DNA of 64,000 nt. Origin: Mesorhabditis belari. Taxonomy: Eukaryota; Nematoda; Chromadorea; Rhabditida; Rhabditidae. Positions 23,081-34,272 of the stretch are shown here, piece by piece (within the stretch, counting starts at the first letter, position 1; the number at the start of each line of letters is the position of its first letter). The stretch is taken from positions 1-64,000 of the forward strand of contig CAUEEP010000455.1 of assembly GCA_958450365.1 (NCBI GenBank), written 5' to 3'. A program made the translations under genes and the position numbers. The notes beneath the pieces are model-generated. The model worked only from the letters and a program-made list of their open reading frames with translations. It was not told the origin of the DNA and did no database searches.

Positions 23081-24530
23081 ATGAGAAAGGTTTGGGTGTG
23101 ATTTTTGTGAAGGTGGGTAGAGAATCTATCTAGTTCTCTCCCAAATTTCACAAAAACGAAAAAAAGCCCAGGATGATCAACTTCGAGTTTGTGTGGTTTC
23201 CACACTTTGCGGGCGCGACTAAAATGAGAGGATTGACATTAAATGGATGTGGTATGTCAATATATACCCTTTTGTGTTTGTCTGGTCTTTTCCATCGCTT
23301 AGCTGAATCTAGGTGAAAACTATATGATCTTCGATGCCTTATTTCGACATAGCTAGTGCCCGATTCTTTCCACTTCGAAGAGATCAGTTGAAATCAACTA
23401 CTAACATGTACACATGTTTTGCTGAGACTCAAAGTAAATGTTCTGGCACCAATCGACCTCACAAACAAGGTTATAAGTCTAAGTTGAAGAAAAAGTCATT
23501 TATTCAACTTATTTCGATGTATTCCGGATCGTAGAATTGGCAACCTTGCCGCTTTGAGGTCAAATATTCTCGGGCGCTCAGCCCAGGTACAAGTCTTCAT
23601 TGAATTGCAGCTTTCTAGCGATGTAGACCAGATCGTCGAGAGTCTGAAATGTTTTACTTGACCGAGTTCTACATTGATTGAAACTTATTCTTTTTTTTCT
23701 TCGAAACAAACAGGAGACTGACCAGAATCCTCTCAACGATTTCTGAACAGATAGCTCAAGGGACAACAGAAAAGAGATACAAGGCCTTTAGCTATCTGTA
23801 TCATTAGCATCACATAGATTCATCAGCTCAAAATTGCACCTCGCACCGAAAATGCGCGATGAACCGGTGTTGAGATCGGTGGCTTTCCTCTGCCCCTATC
23901 TTTAAGGTTCTAGATTCTGTTTAGATAGCTGATCTAATATTATAGAAAGAATTTGATAATGCTTGTGTTGACGAAGCGTGAATCCGTTGTGTACTTGTAT
24001 CACGAGCGGGCCCTATGCTGAATATTGCGTGTCCCTGTTATATTGTGAGGATTTTGGGGAAACCCGTTTAACATTTTGTTCTATTCGGCTTTTGAAGCAA
24101 AATCATCCCCAATGATAAGATTGAAGCCGAACTATTGAATTCAGACTATTCAGCCTTCTGGTACTTCTTCAAATTAACAACCGGCTTACCGTATTCTCTC
24201 TAATAGTAGTGCACCCTGAGCGTTGCCTGAATTGCTCGAAATTTCGAAAACCGCTTATCAGAACCTATCGATGTGGGGTCGGAAAATGTAGCTGATGATG
24301 AGATCTTCTGGGGGAATAGAGTGTAGAGTTTCTGCGAAAATCTCGAAACCGTAAAATAGTCATCAACTCGACTCGGCGGGGTCCACTACTATTAGAGTGA
24401 ATACGGTAACTAGCTAAGATTTATATTTCAGATTTTTCTTTTTATCTTTGTTTTCTATCAACTATTTAAACATAAAGCTTTATAGAAATATAATTTCAGT
24501 TTGACATATTACAGTTCAATATCACAATTA
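23081..24530. repeat. Dispersed unit, copy 1 (also 5.2, 32.1, 54.0, 55.4 kb)
   Basis: This stretch is repeated almost in full at about 54,050-55,400 and 55,400-56,780, and partly at 5,215-5,760 and 32,110-32,290. Plus-strand frames such as MPYFDIASARFF are shared, but they begin in sequence with no splice context and are not convincingly coding. It directly precedes the 7TM fragment in both full copies. Spacer DNA of the 7TM locus is the simplest reading. Confidence 0.5.
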
Positions 24531-24537
24531 TGCCGCT

Positions 24538-24965
24538 TCAATGACCTTTTGATGGATGAACAGTCACGGTGATCGAATTTCTTGTCCTTGCCGGCTTTTC
24601 TTTCGGCTTTCGGAGGAAAAGTGCGGTGATTATACTGAAATGAGAAGATTTATACTACAATAAACATTGTAAGTGTTAAAATGAGCTTAATCTACAGTAA
24701 ATATGATTTTGTGCACTAACCTTAAAATCAGGTTGAAGAGAAACGCGTGTCCGAAATCACGAACAGACATCGACATATTGGCAACATCCCAGTTGAAAAA
24801 TAAATTCGAAACGTTTCCAACGAAATAGAAACCAATAGTGTAAGTGAAAGTAACCAGAGAACTGATGATCATCTAAAGATCATGATGATCAAGAGAAGTA
24901 AAGTCTTCACCAACTTGTGTCATCAACAAGATTTCTGCTCGGCTGGCGTGGCCGCTGTGTTTTAG
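24538..24965 (-). pseudogene. C-terminal fragment of a nematode-type 7TM chemoreceptor, copy 1
   Basis: Three minus-strand exons join in phase: 24,915-24,965 (LKHSGHASRAEILLMTQ), 24,721-24,872 (MIISSLVTFTYTIGFYFVG, then FNWDVANMSMSVRDFGHAFL) and 24,538-24,634 (IITALFLRKPKEKPARTRNS, ending VHPSKGH-stop), 99 codons in all. Two hydrophobic segments separated by a short loop, then a basic tail, look like TM6, TM7 and the cytoplasmic tail of a serpentine receptor. The first five helices are absent: upstream sequence is the 3' flank of the CLEC gene at 25251. It is therefore truncated, though its frame is still clean. Confidence 0.55.
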
Positions 24966-25250
24966 CTAAAAGTGCTTTGAATCAAAAATTGCTTTGCCAG
25001 TTTTCTGGTGCAGCTCGCTTAGTTTTGCCTCAATCGTGCCTGTCTGTGATCTTGTTGCAGAACAGAACCAACCAGTCGAAAAAACCATGAATCGAATTTT
25101 TGGAATTTTGGGTTTTTGGGAAAACTTTCTATATGAGATTTTGAACACACAATTCAGAAATAAAGATAGTATGCAGTTGTGTGTTTTCAGAAGATTGAAT
25201 AAAATGGGATTTATTAGTTTTTGTCCATAGAAAGGAACATAAGATATTGA

Positions 25251-27084
25251 TCAGAATTGAGAGCTCCTTTTGCAGATAAAAGGAATCTGATAGGTAGGAG
25301 GATAAACCATCCATCTCCCATTGCCGCTCCGAAGCTGAAATGTGTTCATTTCTGATGGAAATCCTTCGATAAAACACTTTGCGTCATTTCACAAAAAAAA
25401 AATCGATTCATCGAACTATTTTTGGATTAATTATGCATTGGAAATTGGAATAAATATTGATGATTTCACCCTGAAAATCTCACCGTAGCGTGGGTGTTCG
25501 AATCTGGATCTCCCGATCTCCAATTCGTGAAATCCACCGAACTTCCATCCGTCCATTCAAAAGCATTTTCTTTGTTCGGATTTCTCTGGATAAAGAAATT
25601 TTTGTATTTAGACATTCTTATTCCGATGCGATTTTCCTTTCTTATTATTGAAATGATTCTAGTTTCCCGATTGTAACGATTATTTCTATCAAAGAACTAT
25701 CAGTCAAACGAATCATTTTTACAAAGTGCGTTCCAAAACGGCGGAAAAAAAATTGAAGGATTAAGCTTAATATATTCATTTATGTCTTTCCATAAGAAAA
25801 ATTCAACCTTCAGTCCGATCCAGAACCAAGCATTTGAATAAAGAGTGTTCGCTGAAATAAATATTGTTTTTGGTTTATAAAGCAGAAATTCCTACGAAAA
25901 TCATGAATTTTCAGAATTGAATCATTTCGATTTCTTACCGAGTTTCCAAACAAAATGGTTCTCTTCCTGACTGTGAATTGTGACTAAATGGCTCTTTTTG
26001 CCCCCACAATATGCCTCGGCTTCATCAAATGTCATTTCTTGATCCAAAGTCTTGAGATGAAGATAATTCTGGTTCACAACATCCACCAAACCTTGTACCA
26101 AGAAGCGGTTTGTTCCAAATACGACCATCCATTCAGATCCAAGAAAGTCATCGTTTGATTTCTGAATTTCTTCGAAAAACTTTACTCCAGGTTTTTTTGA
26201 AACAAATACTACTTCCTTTTCCATAAAACAAACTCACAAATCTGCCTGCAACTTCGCGATTTCGGCCGTTTTGTTTTCCCTTTCAGATTGTCTAAAGAGG
26301 AATTGATTGGATTGAGTGGAATGGGTGTTTGGGAAATGAAAAAACTCTTTTCTTAAGTCTCAGTCGACAAGAGATGAACTCACATTTGAGCCCTCAATTC
26401 GGTTATTTTCGTTGCTCTAAAAGGAGTTCTGTTAGTTAACAGCTGTCATAACAAAGAATAACCAAAGAGGGAAGAAAACTCACAAATCGGCTCTGAGCTC
26501 AGTGTTTTCGGACCTCAATTCCCTCTCGACCTCAGCATTTTTCTCTCTCGTTTCGTTCAACTCCCTCTCGCTGAACAACTCTAGCCAGTCAAATCCTAAC
26601 AGTTTTCAACGTACAAATCGGCTTTCAACGCGGAGCAGGTCCTTGACATTTCGGCGACTTTGGAATCTCTAGATGTGTCTCATTCTCAGATATTTCTTTA
26701 AGGGATCTCAAGACTCACATCTCTTTCAAATCAGCACCAATCTTCGTCGGTCGTTCGCAGAGTTCGCAGATTTTTCCTCGAGCCTCGACGAGTTCTTGTT
26801 GGCTTTTACTCCTGAAAAGTCTTGTCATTGGGACACGCAAACCTATTTCTTGTTCATTCTACCAAATTCGCTTTATTGATTTGCTTTTCTCCAAAAAAAA
26901 CCCACAAATTTCTTTGACAAGACCTCAAATTGATGGGATGGACGGTATCAATGGACGACGAACCCTCGTCTCTACTGCTGAAATCTAAGATCATCGAAAA
27001 TCCCTTTCTGACCAACTTTGACGAAGAAATTTGTTGAAAAAGAAGGAGAACCGTGATGAATAGAGCGACGGCCATCACACCCAT
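25251..27084 (-). CDS. Secreted coiled-coil C-type lectin domain protein (CLEC copy G), intact, 12 exons
   Basis: Exons on the minus strand: 27017-27084, 26906-26977, 26719-26811, 26615-26668, 26484-26570, 26384-26416, 26238-26291, 26092-26161, 25939-26050, 25808-25851, 25484-25585 and 25251-25334. They total 873 bases and join in one frame: 290 aa and a stop. Order: signal peptide (MGVMAVALFITVLLLFQQIS, residues 1-22); Cys-bearing linker; coiled coil (about 47-150; ERELNETREKNAEVE, TKITELRAQI, RENKTAEIAKLQADL); then CTLD (GWSYL, SWYK, FDEAEAYCGG, HLVTIHSQEEN, WIGL, EWTDGSSVDFTNW, GDPDSN, FICK). Only the two outer CTLD cysteines are present; the usual inner pair is missing, and the calcium-site motif is GDPD rather than EPN. 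Expected to be secreted and probably oligomeric through the coil; the ligand is unknown. Confidence 0.87.
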
Positions 27085-27440
27085 TCCTATCGATTGGTGA
27101 ATTCGAAATTCAAGGTTTTGAATTCAAGGAAATGGGAAGAATGAATGGAGCGACGATGCCAAAGTGCCAAAGTGAAAGTTTTGACGGCCCAAAGGGCAGG
27201 AATAACTGTTTTGACGAGCCTGAATAGATGTTTGACAATGGAATTTTGAGCATTTAAAAGTCGCTTTCTCATTACAAACAGACAGACAGTTATTTTTAGA
27301 TTCACAATACTACTAGTTTTTGTGGAGGCTTTATAATTGCTTGCTTTTGGTGTGAAAAGGAAGAGAAGAATCTAATAAATCGAATCTATCACCTTACATC
27401 TTTCGATTTTGCGATGTCACCGAGTTAAAGGCTTCGAAAA
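27085..27440. other. 5' flank of CLEC copy G
   Basis: Upstream of the ATG at 27,084, inverted relative to 19,365-19,712. It contains short CCCAAAGGGC-type hairpin units at 27,180-27,230. It differs from the flank of the other intact genes and lacks the CTGATAA motif at the conserved distance. Confidence 0.4.
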
Positions 27441-28620
27441 AAAGAGGTCAAGTCATTTGGTCAAGCAGTCATTTTATAGAGGTCATTTGCCTAGTTTGAT
27501 CTCGTGAATTGGTCAATTTGTTATTGAATGCCAAGTCTATTCATTTTATTGTTGAGCTAGAATTCGAATGGCCGTGCTAGGCTTTGTAGAACAAGCTTTG
27601 TCAAACTGTTATTGAAAACTCACTAAATCTAATAAAGAGATCAAATGATGCATTTTTGTTGACCTTTCAGCGCCCACACGACGAATTTTTGCTAACTTTC
27701 AAATGCTAACTTTGGGTTTTGAAAATAAATGTGATTGAAGATTTGAAGAAGGCAAACTTTTTGGTAAAACAAAATCGAAATAGTGGAATGAGTAAATGGA
27801 CGAGAAACCATTTCAAAACATTTCAAAAAGAAAGATTCCTTATCTCCACACCCAGATTCCTTGTCATTCCTTAATTTCCTTAAAGCTGCTGGTTTTTGGG
27901 ATTCGAATTTGGATGAAACTTGGATTAATTACGAGAATGTTATTGGGTGGGCGGAAAAATAATGCGATTTTTTTGACCTGAATTTTCATTTCAAAAAACA
28001 ACAAATAAAGAGGTTTAATATAAAGGAAATTCTCCATTAGTATTTAGGAAATCATGCCATCTTTTGCTCAATTTAATAATTAACTATTAACTCAATCTAG
28101 TCTAAAAATCAAATTTTTTTGTTATTCCTTTTAATTATCCAAAATTTAGCAGCCTTCAATGCTCTGACGACTACAATGCTCTGACGGTGACCTGTAATTC
28201 ATGGATAATCCCCCTAACACATGTTGAGTGTATTGCGAGTGTTCTGAGGTCAATATATTCATTTATATTCCACACATTGTATGTCAACAATTTGCTAAGC
28301 ACCATTTCATTTCCTAAAAGTCGTTATTCTTTGCAATTATCATTCTTTTTGCTATTTTTCTAGTGGAAGGTAATGTCGAAAGGGAATCAAGTCAAAAAGG
28401 CGTCATTTTTTCCGAGTAGGAGAGTTACGTTAAATAAAGTTATATTTTAAAAAGCTAAATATTGTTACTAAAGAAAATTGAGTTTGGCAAGTGAAGCCTG
28501 GGTAAAAAATACACTTGTTAGTGGTAATCCAAGTCAAAAGATTATATGGGTTCTTGGACAATAGTATAATAACATTCTGTCAAAAAAATGAATATCTAGA
28601 AAGTCAAATTTGCAAATACT
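27441..28620. other. AT-rich region with mariner remnants
   Basis: No host gene seen. Around 27,905-27,945 the plus strand reads NLDETWINYENV, the first catalytic-Asp motif of mariner transposase. This is followed by a degraded terminal-repeat-like GGGTGGGCGGAAAAATAATG and, at about 28,030, AAATTCTCCATTAGTATTTA, which matches the 3' end of the mariner at 57,950. These are scraps of at least one element. From 28,060 to 28,620 I see nothing. Confidence 0.45.
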
Positions 28621-28629
28621 ATATCAGAA

Positions 28630-28824
28630 TTACCACTGAAATTTTACCAAGCCTAAAAGATTCACTTCTAGTTTTCTAAATTCTATTTTGGTGGAGGCTC
28701 TCTTAGCTTCAGCATCGGACAACTTCTTCAAGCGACCGTCGGTGGTGCGAAGTACGGCGGTGGCAAATTTGATGGCCAAGCTGAACTGAGCAACAATTCC
28801 AAAATGAATTCCGTTTTTCGACAA
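28630..28824 (-). CDS. Short unrecognised open frame
   Basis: A 64-codon frame on the minus strand: MSKNGIHFGIVAQFSLAIKF, then RTTDGRLKKLSDAEAKRAST. The AQFSLAIKFATAVLRTTDG part has balanced, protein-like composition and the second half is charged and helical. I found no copy elsewhere in the window and no splice context that extends it convincingly. It may be one exon of an unknown gene. Confidence 0.25.
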   Translation of the reverse strand: MSKNGIHFGIVAQFSLAIKFATAVLRTTDGRLKKLSDAEAKRASTKIEFRKLEVNLLGLVKFQW

Positions 28825-28859
28825 GGATTTTACAACAATGGAAGAAGATCGAAAACGGG

Positions 28860-29540
28860 ATTCATCCCTTTGAATGAGCCTTGTCGTCGTTATTAGAACA
28901 TGAATGGAATGCGGAGATTATTGAAGTTATTTAGACGAAAGTTCGGCTCGTTCTGGAAAAAGTTGAAATCATCACGGAATTCCGAGATCATCGATATTTA
29001 TTCATTTATTTGTTTCCAATGCATAGTTAATTCAAACATGTTGCTATCAATTTGAGGGAACTTCTTTTTTTTCCTTTCTTTAGAACTGAACACATTTCAG
29101 TTTTGGAGCTGCCAAATGGGAAATGGACGGCCTGGTCTCCTACCCGACAGCGTCTTCAAAACCTCGTTTCGCCTCTTTGGGCCGTTCAAAACAAGAAAAG
29201 TCTAGTTTCACATTTACTGAGTCAGTCAATCTGCACAACCGAAAAACCTTCTCAGTCGTTTGAAGAAATCGTTTGCTCTTCAATGTGGGCCTCGATTTGC
29301 ATGGAATGCTGTTGGAAGACACGACCGGAAACTCATAAGCATTCCAATGCCTATCAAGGCAAATATCCAACTTGTACACATACCCATGCCAAGTACTACG
29401 TCAACAAACAGATAAATCAATTTCGAGCGAGATGAATTCTCTTTACACTCACTAATTTTACCATAGATTTTCTTAATGAGATACCCCAAATGACTCGAGA
29501 AATGGAAACAGTTCAGCCGGCTTTAATGAATGCCGAAGTT
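28860..29540 (+). pseudogene. Gene family U, 3' part, pseudogene copy
   Basis: On the plus strand about 29,280-29,430 reads SICMECCWKTRPETHKHSNA, then YPTCTHTHAKYYVNKQINQF, and the next exon (from about 29,467) reads FLNEIPQMTREMETV. Compared with the copy at 38,680-39,050, the donor GAGGTAGAT has become GAGCGAGAT and the first Cys of the CPTC motif is Tyr. The paired C-x2-C motifs suggest a small zinc-binding fold in the intact protein. This copy is damaged. Confidence 0.45.
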
Positions 29541-30140
29541 TTCGTTTTCAGTTTTCGCTGAAATGAATATTGATTGTTGTTGGTTGACGAATGATGACTA
29601 AAGGAATGCCCATTCTCCTCCTTTCTCTTTATTTGGTAAGAATTTGTTTGGCAACAAATTTCTTGTTTGACTTTCTCATCAATTCTGCTTATTTAGTAGC
29701 CTTTTCCTTTAATTTTCACTTGTTCTTCGAGAAAATTAGTAATTAAATTAAAGACTCTTTTTCATAGAAGCAAAGATTTGGTGAACAACCCACAAATTCC
29801 CCGTTAAATTCGACTCGATTTGAGCCATATTTGCTGCCAATCGACTCATCTCGACGTCTTTGTCCTTTTTCATTTCTTCCCTAAACTCTTCGATTAAATT
29901 AAAGACTGTTTTGGATAAAAGCAAGGATTTGGCGAAAAACCCACAAATCGTCTTCGAGCTGGGCGATCTTCTTCAACGAGATGACCGGTTCTTCTATGCG
30001 TTTGGCACTCTTTTCAGGCAATTCTTCAGTCATTTCGGGCATTTCTGGAGATTTGGAACAAGAAGAGATGCTCTGAAGACATCGAGGAGGGAAAGGAAGA
30101 TTCCAGAGCTTCTACAACCAACCTCATCATCCTGATGCCT
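29541..30140 (-). pseudogene. Isolated CLEC-type coiled-coil exon, minus strand
   Basis: About 29,935-30,060 on the minus strand reads EMPEMTEELPEKS, then KRIEEPVISLKKIAQLEDD before GTGGGTT. The same exon occurs at 51,120-51,260 (-), 42,745-42,870 (-), 38,040-38,120 (+), 11,180-11,275 (+) and 5,850-5,880 (+). It is helical and charged like other CLEC coil exons, but is not attached to a lectin domain here. Before it (29,541-29,860) is AT-rich sequence shared with 11.3-11.5, 38.2 and 42.5 kb. Confidence 0.5.
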
Positions 30141-30702
30141 CGGTGTCTCAAGAGTTTTGTGATCTTCTTTCTTTGTCTCGAGTTCGATTTGAGAAATTTG
30201 ATTTGAGAAAACTACTCATCATCCGAATCTGCATCACTCAAGTTCAAAATCTCTCCAAATTTCATCACTCATTGCTTCTCAGTCCTCGAGGAGCTTTCAA
30301 TTTTGAAGTTGGAGAAGTCAAAAAGCCTCTAGGAAAAATTGTTTACGCCGGGGGGAGATAGATAGCTTCCCCCGCGGGGATTGAGGAACAATTGTAGCGA
30401 TTTGATGGGAACGGTCGGTTCAGTTGACCTTCCCCGAAAGTACTCTCCTGATAACTCCGCGTTTTCTCACTCACCAACTTCACACGAACTGACGGCTTTC
30501 TTTTTCCCGAAATGCTAATTTTTTGCACGAAGTTCTATTCGAAACGATTCTTTCAACGGCTTAATGAGTCAATCGTTCTCCGAAACAATTTCGGAGCTCT
30601 CAAAAGCTCTTTTCCGTAAAAAAAGCTCTTGTTTATCGGATCGTCCCTCCATTCGGTCTTCCCATTTCCTCGAATTCAAGACTAATCAACCAATTCAGCA
30701 AA

Positions 30703-32008
30703 ATGGGTGTGATGGCCGTCCGTCTATTCATCACGATTCTCCTCCTATTCCATCAAATTTCTCCGTCCATTCAAGAAAGCGGGCAAGTGGATCCATCCAC
30801 GTATTCTTTTCCCTTCAAATAGCTATGTTGTCAACCATTCAGATCTCCGAAAGATCGAGATGAGAATCTGTCTCGTGATCGTCGTACTTTGAAGTTGGTG
30901 AAAAAGCGTTTTTTCGATGATCTTAGATTTCAGTAGTAAAAAGGATTGTCCGGACACCGTTCTCTTGAGATCTTGTCGAAGAATTTTGTTGGTTTTCTGG
31001 GGAAAAAGCGAAATTGATAGAAGAAACAATAAATGGACTTGAGTGTCTCAATGACAAGACTTTTCAGGAATGGAACCCGACAAGAACTCGTCGAGGCTCG
31101 AGGAAAAGTCTGCGGACTCGAGACGGAAATGTGGGTGTAATGAACAAAACCTGAAGGATTCAAGCTCATCTTTTTCAGTCAATGTGAACAAAAGGAAAGG
31201 AGTGATGAATTCACGGAGATCAACTCGAAAATCTCGCAAAGTGATGATCGATCGACGAAGATTGGTGCTGAATTGAAAGTCGAGATGTGAGTCTTGAGAA
31301 TCCTTAAGAAATATCTGAGCATGAGACACTTCTAGAGATTTCAAAATCGCCGAAATGTCAAGGAATATCTCCACGATAATAGGCCAAATTGAAACGGATT
31401 TAATGGGGAAAATCACGAAATTTCCAGTTTATAGGTATTGAGCTTGATGCATGCAGCATGAACCGTTAATATAATTAACTCAAAAATTAAACTTTACTCA
31501 TAAAAATACGGAAGAGATCAATAATAACGTTACACACTCAACAAGTTAGCAAAATAATAATGAAAATGACAAATAATGAAAACTAGGCGATCAACCCTCC
31601 GAGTCTTCGGCGCCTCCGATGTAGAGGATGTTGTTGCACCAAGATTTAAACAAATTACATTTGATGACGCCGTGGCATATTGTGCGAGTCGAGAGGGCCA
31701 CTTGGTCACAATTCACAGTCAGGAAGAGAACGACATTGTTCAGAAATTCGGTAAGAAATCGAAATGATTCAATTCTGAAAATTCAGGATTTTCGTAGAAA
31801 TTTATGCTTTATAAACCAAAGACAACCGATATTTATTTCAGCGAAAACTGTTTATTCCAATTTGGATTTCTGGGTCGGACTATCCCGCTCCTGGAGTCTA
31901 ACTTCAAAGGGTTCCCCTGTAAGAGCACAGAGCCGTATCTCCTGTACCAGATCCAGGCTGGACAGCCCAAAGTCGCTTCGAGTCGGGCTTCGAGTGAGAT
32001 TTCGGTGA
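30703..32008 (+). CDS. Chimeric CLEC copy K, C-type lectin gene with SmF-derived insert
   Basis: Exons 30703-30800 (signal, MGVMAVRLFITILLLFHQIS), 30934-30987 (KKDCPDTVLLRSC), 31068-31130 (RQELVEARGKVCGLETE), 31179-31286 (EQKERSDEFTEINSKI) and one starting at 31,336 (FKIAEMSRN) join in frame. At 31,423 the gene runs into a 218-base inverted piece of the SmF gene. A donor (TATAG then GTATTG, about 31,433) and an AAG acceptor (about 31,643) would remove most of it in phase, joining to FKQITFDDAVAYCASREGHL (to 31,752) and then TVYSNLDFWVGL (31,842-31,881). After that comes foreign sequence ending at 32,008. The W-Y-SWYK start and the last two lectin exons are missing, so a folded CTLD is unlikely. 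Confidence 0.55.
31423..31640 (-). repeat. Inserted copy of the SmF 3' end
   Basis: Matches 63,385-63,592 with few differences. In both places the minus strand carries the last SmF exon, CNNILYIGGAEDSEG and a stop, followed by the same 3' flank. Here it is embedded in the opposite orientation inside CLEC copy K. The match begins at CCAGTTTATAGGTATTG and ends at the splice acceptor of the SmF exon. Confidence 0.85.
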
Positions 32009-32109
32009 TCGATGACCGACCATAGTTCGAACGCGACCCAGCAAGTGTATTGAAGTAAACGGAGAATATTTTGAGCATTTAATGTAAGAGGGTGACGGTA
32101 ATTTCGGGA

Positions 32110-32610
32110 CTGACCAGGAGCCTCTCAACGATTCCTGAACAGATAGCTCAAGGGATATCAGAAAAGAGACACAATGCCTTTAGCTATCTGTATCATTAGC
32201 ATCACATAGATTGATCAGCTCAAAATTGCAACTCGTTCTGAAAATGCGCGATGAGACCGGTGTTGAGATCGGTGGCTCTCCTCTGCTCCAAGAACTTTTC
32301 CATAATTCCTGTGTTGACATTCTGAAATTGAGAGTTGGACATCAAGTTGAAAGAACAAACATCGAGTTTCCAAGAAAGCCCTTGGGAATATTGGGAGATA
32401 AGAAAGCTGTTACGCTCAAGTCCCCAAAGAGGCTCGTCGAATTTGTGACTGCAATTTTTATTAAGCCGCCCGCATCCCCCGACCAACTTGAGCTTTCGAT
32501 CCAAATGTCGGAGATCCTCGTTGTTGGCAAGCACTTGTTGCAAAGTCTCTTTGGAAATGTCAAAAGTTACAGTCTCTATATTTATGGCTGACACAAACAT
32601 ACAGATTGTA
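32110..32610 (-). CDS. Unknown protein fragment (ETLQQVLANNEDLRHL / FLEQRRATDLNT)
   Basis: A 126-codon minus-strand frame, 32,220-32,600. The first part (NIETVTFDISKETLQQVLAN, then NEDLRHLDRKLKL) looks like real protein. The last part (MEKFLEQRRATDLNT) recurs at about 60,340-60,375 on the same strand and, degraded, at 23.88, 54.93 and 56.13 kb. Between them, cysteine-rich text may be intron. The style recalls the large nematode F-box/FBA-type families, but I cannot identify a domain. The opposite strand is also open over the same length, so the strand is not certain. Confidence 0.35.
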
Positions 32611-32778
32611 TATCATTCAATTTGCCATTTGCCGCGCAAATGAAATCGCCAAAGACGCGACTCTGAAATGAAATTGAAAAGAGGCAGCTTCAACTGAAAC
32701 GCCTCTATATACTTGTAGAGTACAGACTTTGGCCCGAACCCTACTCGAAATGGATTAATTAGAATAATAAGTGAAACG

Positions 32779-33130
32779 TTAGAAGATAAACGAAGTCAAC
32801 TCGACCTCCTCTCTTAAAGGTAAATTTTCTTGATGTAACATTCTTCTCTAAAATCAACACAATTCAAGAATCAGTGATAGAAAAAACCTCTTCTTGCATC
32901 AATTCGATCTCTCGTTGTTCGCTCCCTTGCTGGCGTTTTTTGGCTCGTTCACTCTCGACGATCGAGTAGACCAAACCACCAATGCCGACCGCCGCGCTCA
33001 CGGCCCCGACAATAAGCCCAAACTGAAATCCGCTTACAGATAGAACCAATATTTCACTCCTTACGAATCCATCAGCCAGCTGAAGATGAAGAAGCAAAAG
33101 CAGCAGCAGATAAATCCATATTGTACATAT
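32779..33130 (-). CDS. Small single-pass membrane protein, unknown, three exons
   Basis: Minus-strand exons join in phase: about 33,065-33,130 (WIYLLLLLLLHLQLADGF, a signal-like leader), 32,888-33,022 (FGLIVGAVSAAVGIGGLVYS, then IVESERAKKRQQGSEQREIE) and 32,779-32,847 (RRMLHQENLPLREEVEL, ending FIF-stop). Introns are 42 and 40 bases with GT...TTTCAG or TTTTAG ends. The middle exon has a Gly/Ala-rich membrane helix followed by a strongly charged helical tail. No ATG lies in frame upstream of the leader, so the start is lost, frame-shifted or in an unseen exon. A partial repeat of the flanks is at 33,150-33,350. Confidence 0.5.
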
Positions 33131-34200
33131 TGTATCTCATTCAATTCTCAATACATATTGTATCTCATTCAATTTGCCATTTGCCGCGTAGATGAAATCG
33201 ACTCTGAAATAAAATTGAAAAGACAGCTTCAACTGAAACGTTTTATAGTCTTGTAGACCGTAATTGCAACCCTACTAGAAATGGATCAATTAGAATAATA
33301 ATTGAAAAGAAGAAAGGCAACTCGACCTCCTCTCTTAAACGTAGATTTTCATTGGAATCTCATTGGGTGAAGCGTGTCAAATAAAGACGAATTCCTGCTT
33401 TGTCACCTATTAATATGTGAGGAATCCAGATCGACTAACCCAATCTAAAAAACCCAAAGGACACCTCTTATCTTTGAATTTCGCCTTGAGATGCGTGGGC
33501 TGAGAACGCGTTCCCTTTCGAATTGTTTTCTTCAATTTGGCGCTGAATTTCCGCACGATTGATAACATTTGTGAGTTCTTTCGAACTCGATTTTCAACTC
33601 ATCTTGCAACTAATCAGCTCGGTAGTTGAGTTTGGAATTCTTATGCTCAAACTCAAAATTTATGGATTACCTATTTTAACAGAGCATCTCCCCTATCATC
33701 AAGTTCACAATCTTTCTTACTAAGCTCTCTGTCAAATGGTTTTAGGTATGTGAACCTTGAGACAAGTCGAATTGTTGCAAATCGTGTTCGCCAATTCTGT
33801 TGTGCATCTTGTCTTAGCTTCAGACCACTTTCTCACTCACACAGCAAACTTCAAAACGACCCTCCCTTTCATCCTTCCTGTTTCCACAGCCTAATTGCAG
33901 AATGTCTTCAAACACACTTCTTCTGAGCATATCCTCATCTTCTGAAATCTTATCTCTTCTCGGGACCTCTCCCTCTTGCTCATCGCAATCAACAACTTCC
34001 CCTTCTTAAATTAACATTCATGATTGTTTCTGAGGCGTCATATTTTAGGAGTCATATCGTTCACCAAAGCCAACATCTGTCGCATTCGTAAAAATCGAAT
34101 TTCTACGGATTCTTCTACTGGTTTGAATCAAATGAATCCTGTAACAAAAACCGAATTCCAGACTATCTGTCTACTGGACTTTCGCCATCTCGTTCAGGGA
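33131..34200. other. Intergenic, partly duplicated sequence
   Basis: 33,150-33,350 repeats the flanks of the small membrane protein gene. 33,350-33,900 shows nothing I can support. From 33,900 the sequence matches 7,490-7,700, the upstream part of the small-gene copy. Confidence 0.35.
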
Positions 34201-34272
34201 TTACGGTAGACCTAGAGTTACATAGATTGGGCTGACAATAAGAGATTTTTCAGTAGAGGTGACCGAATCAGT

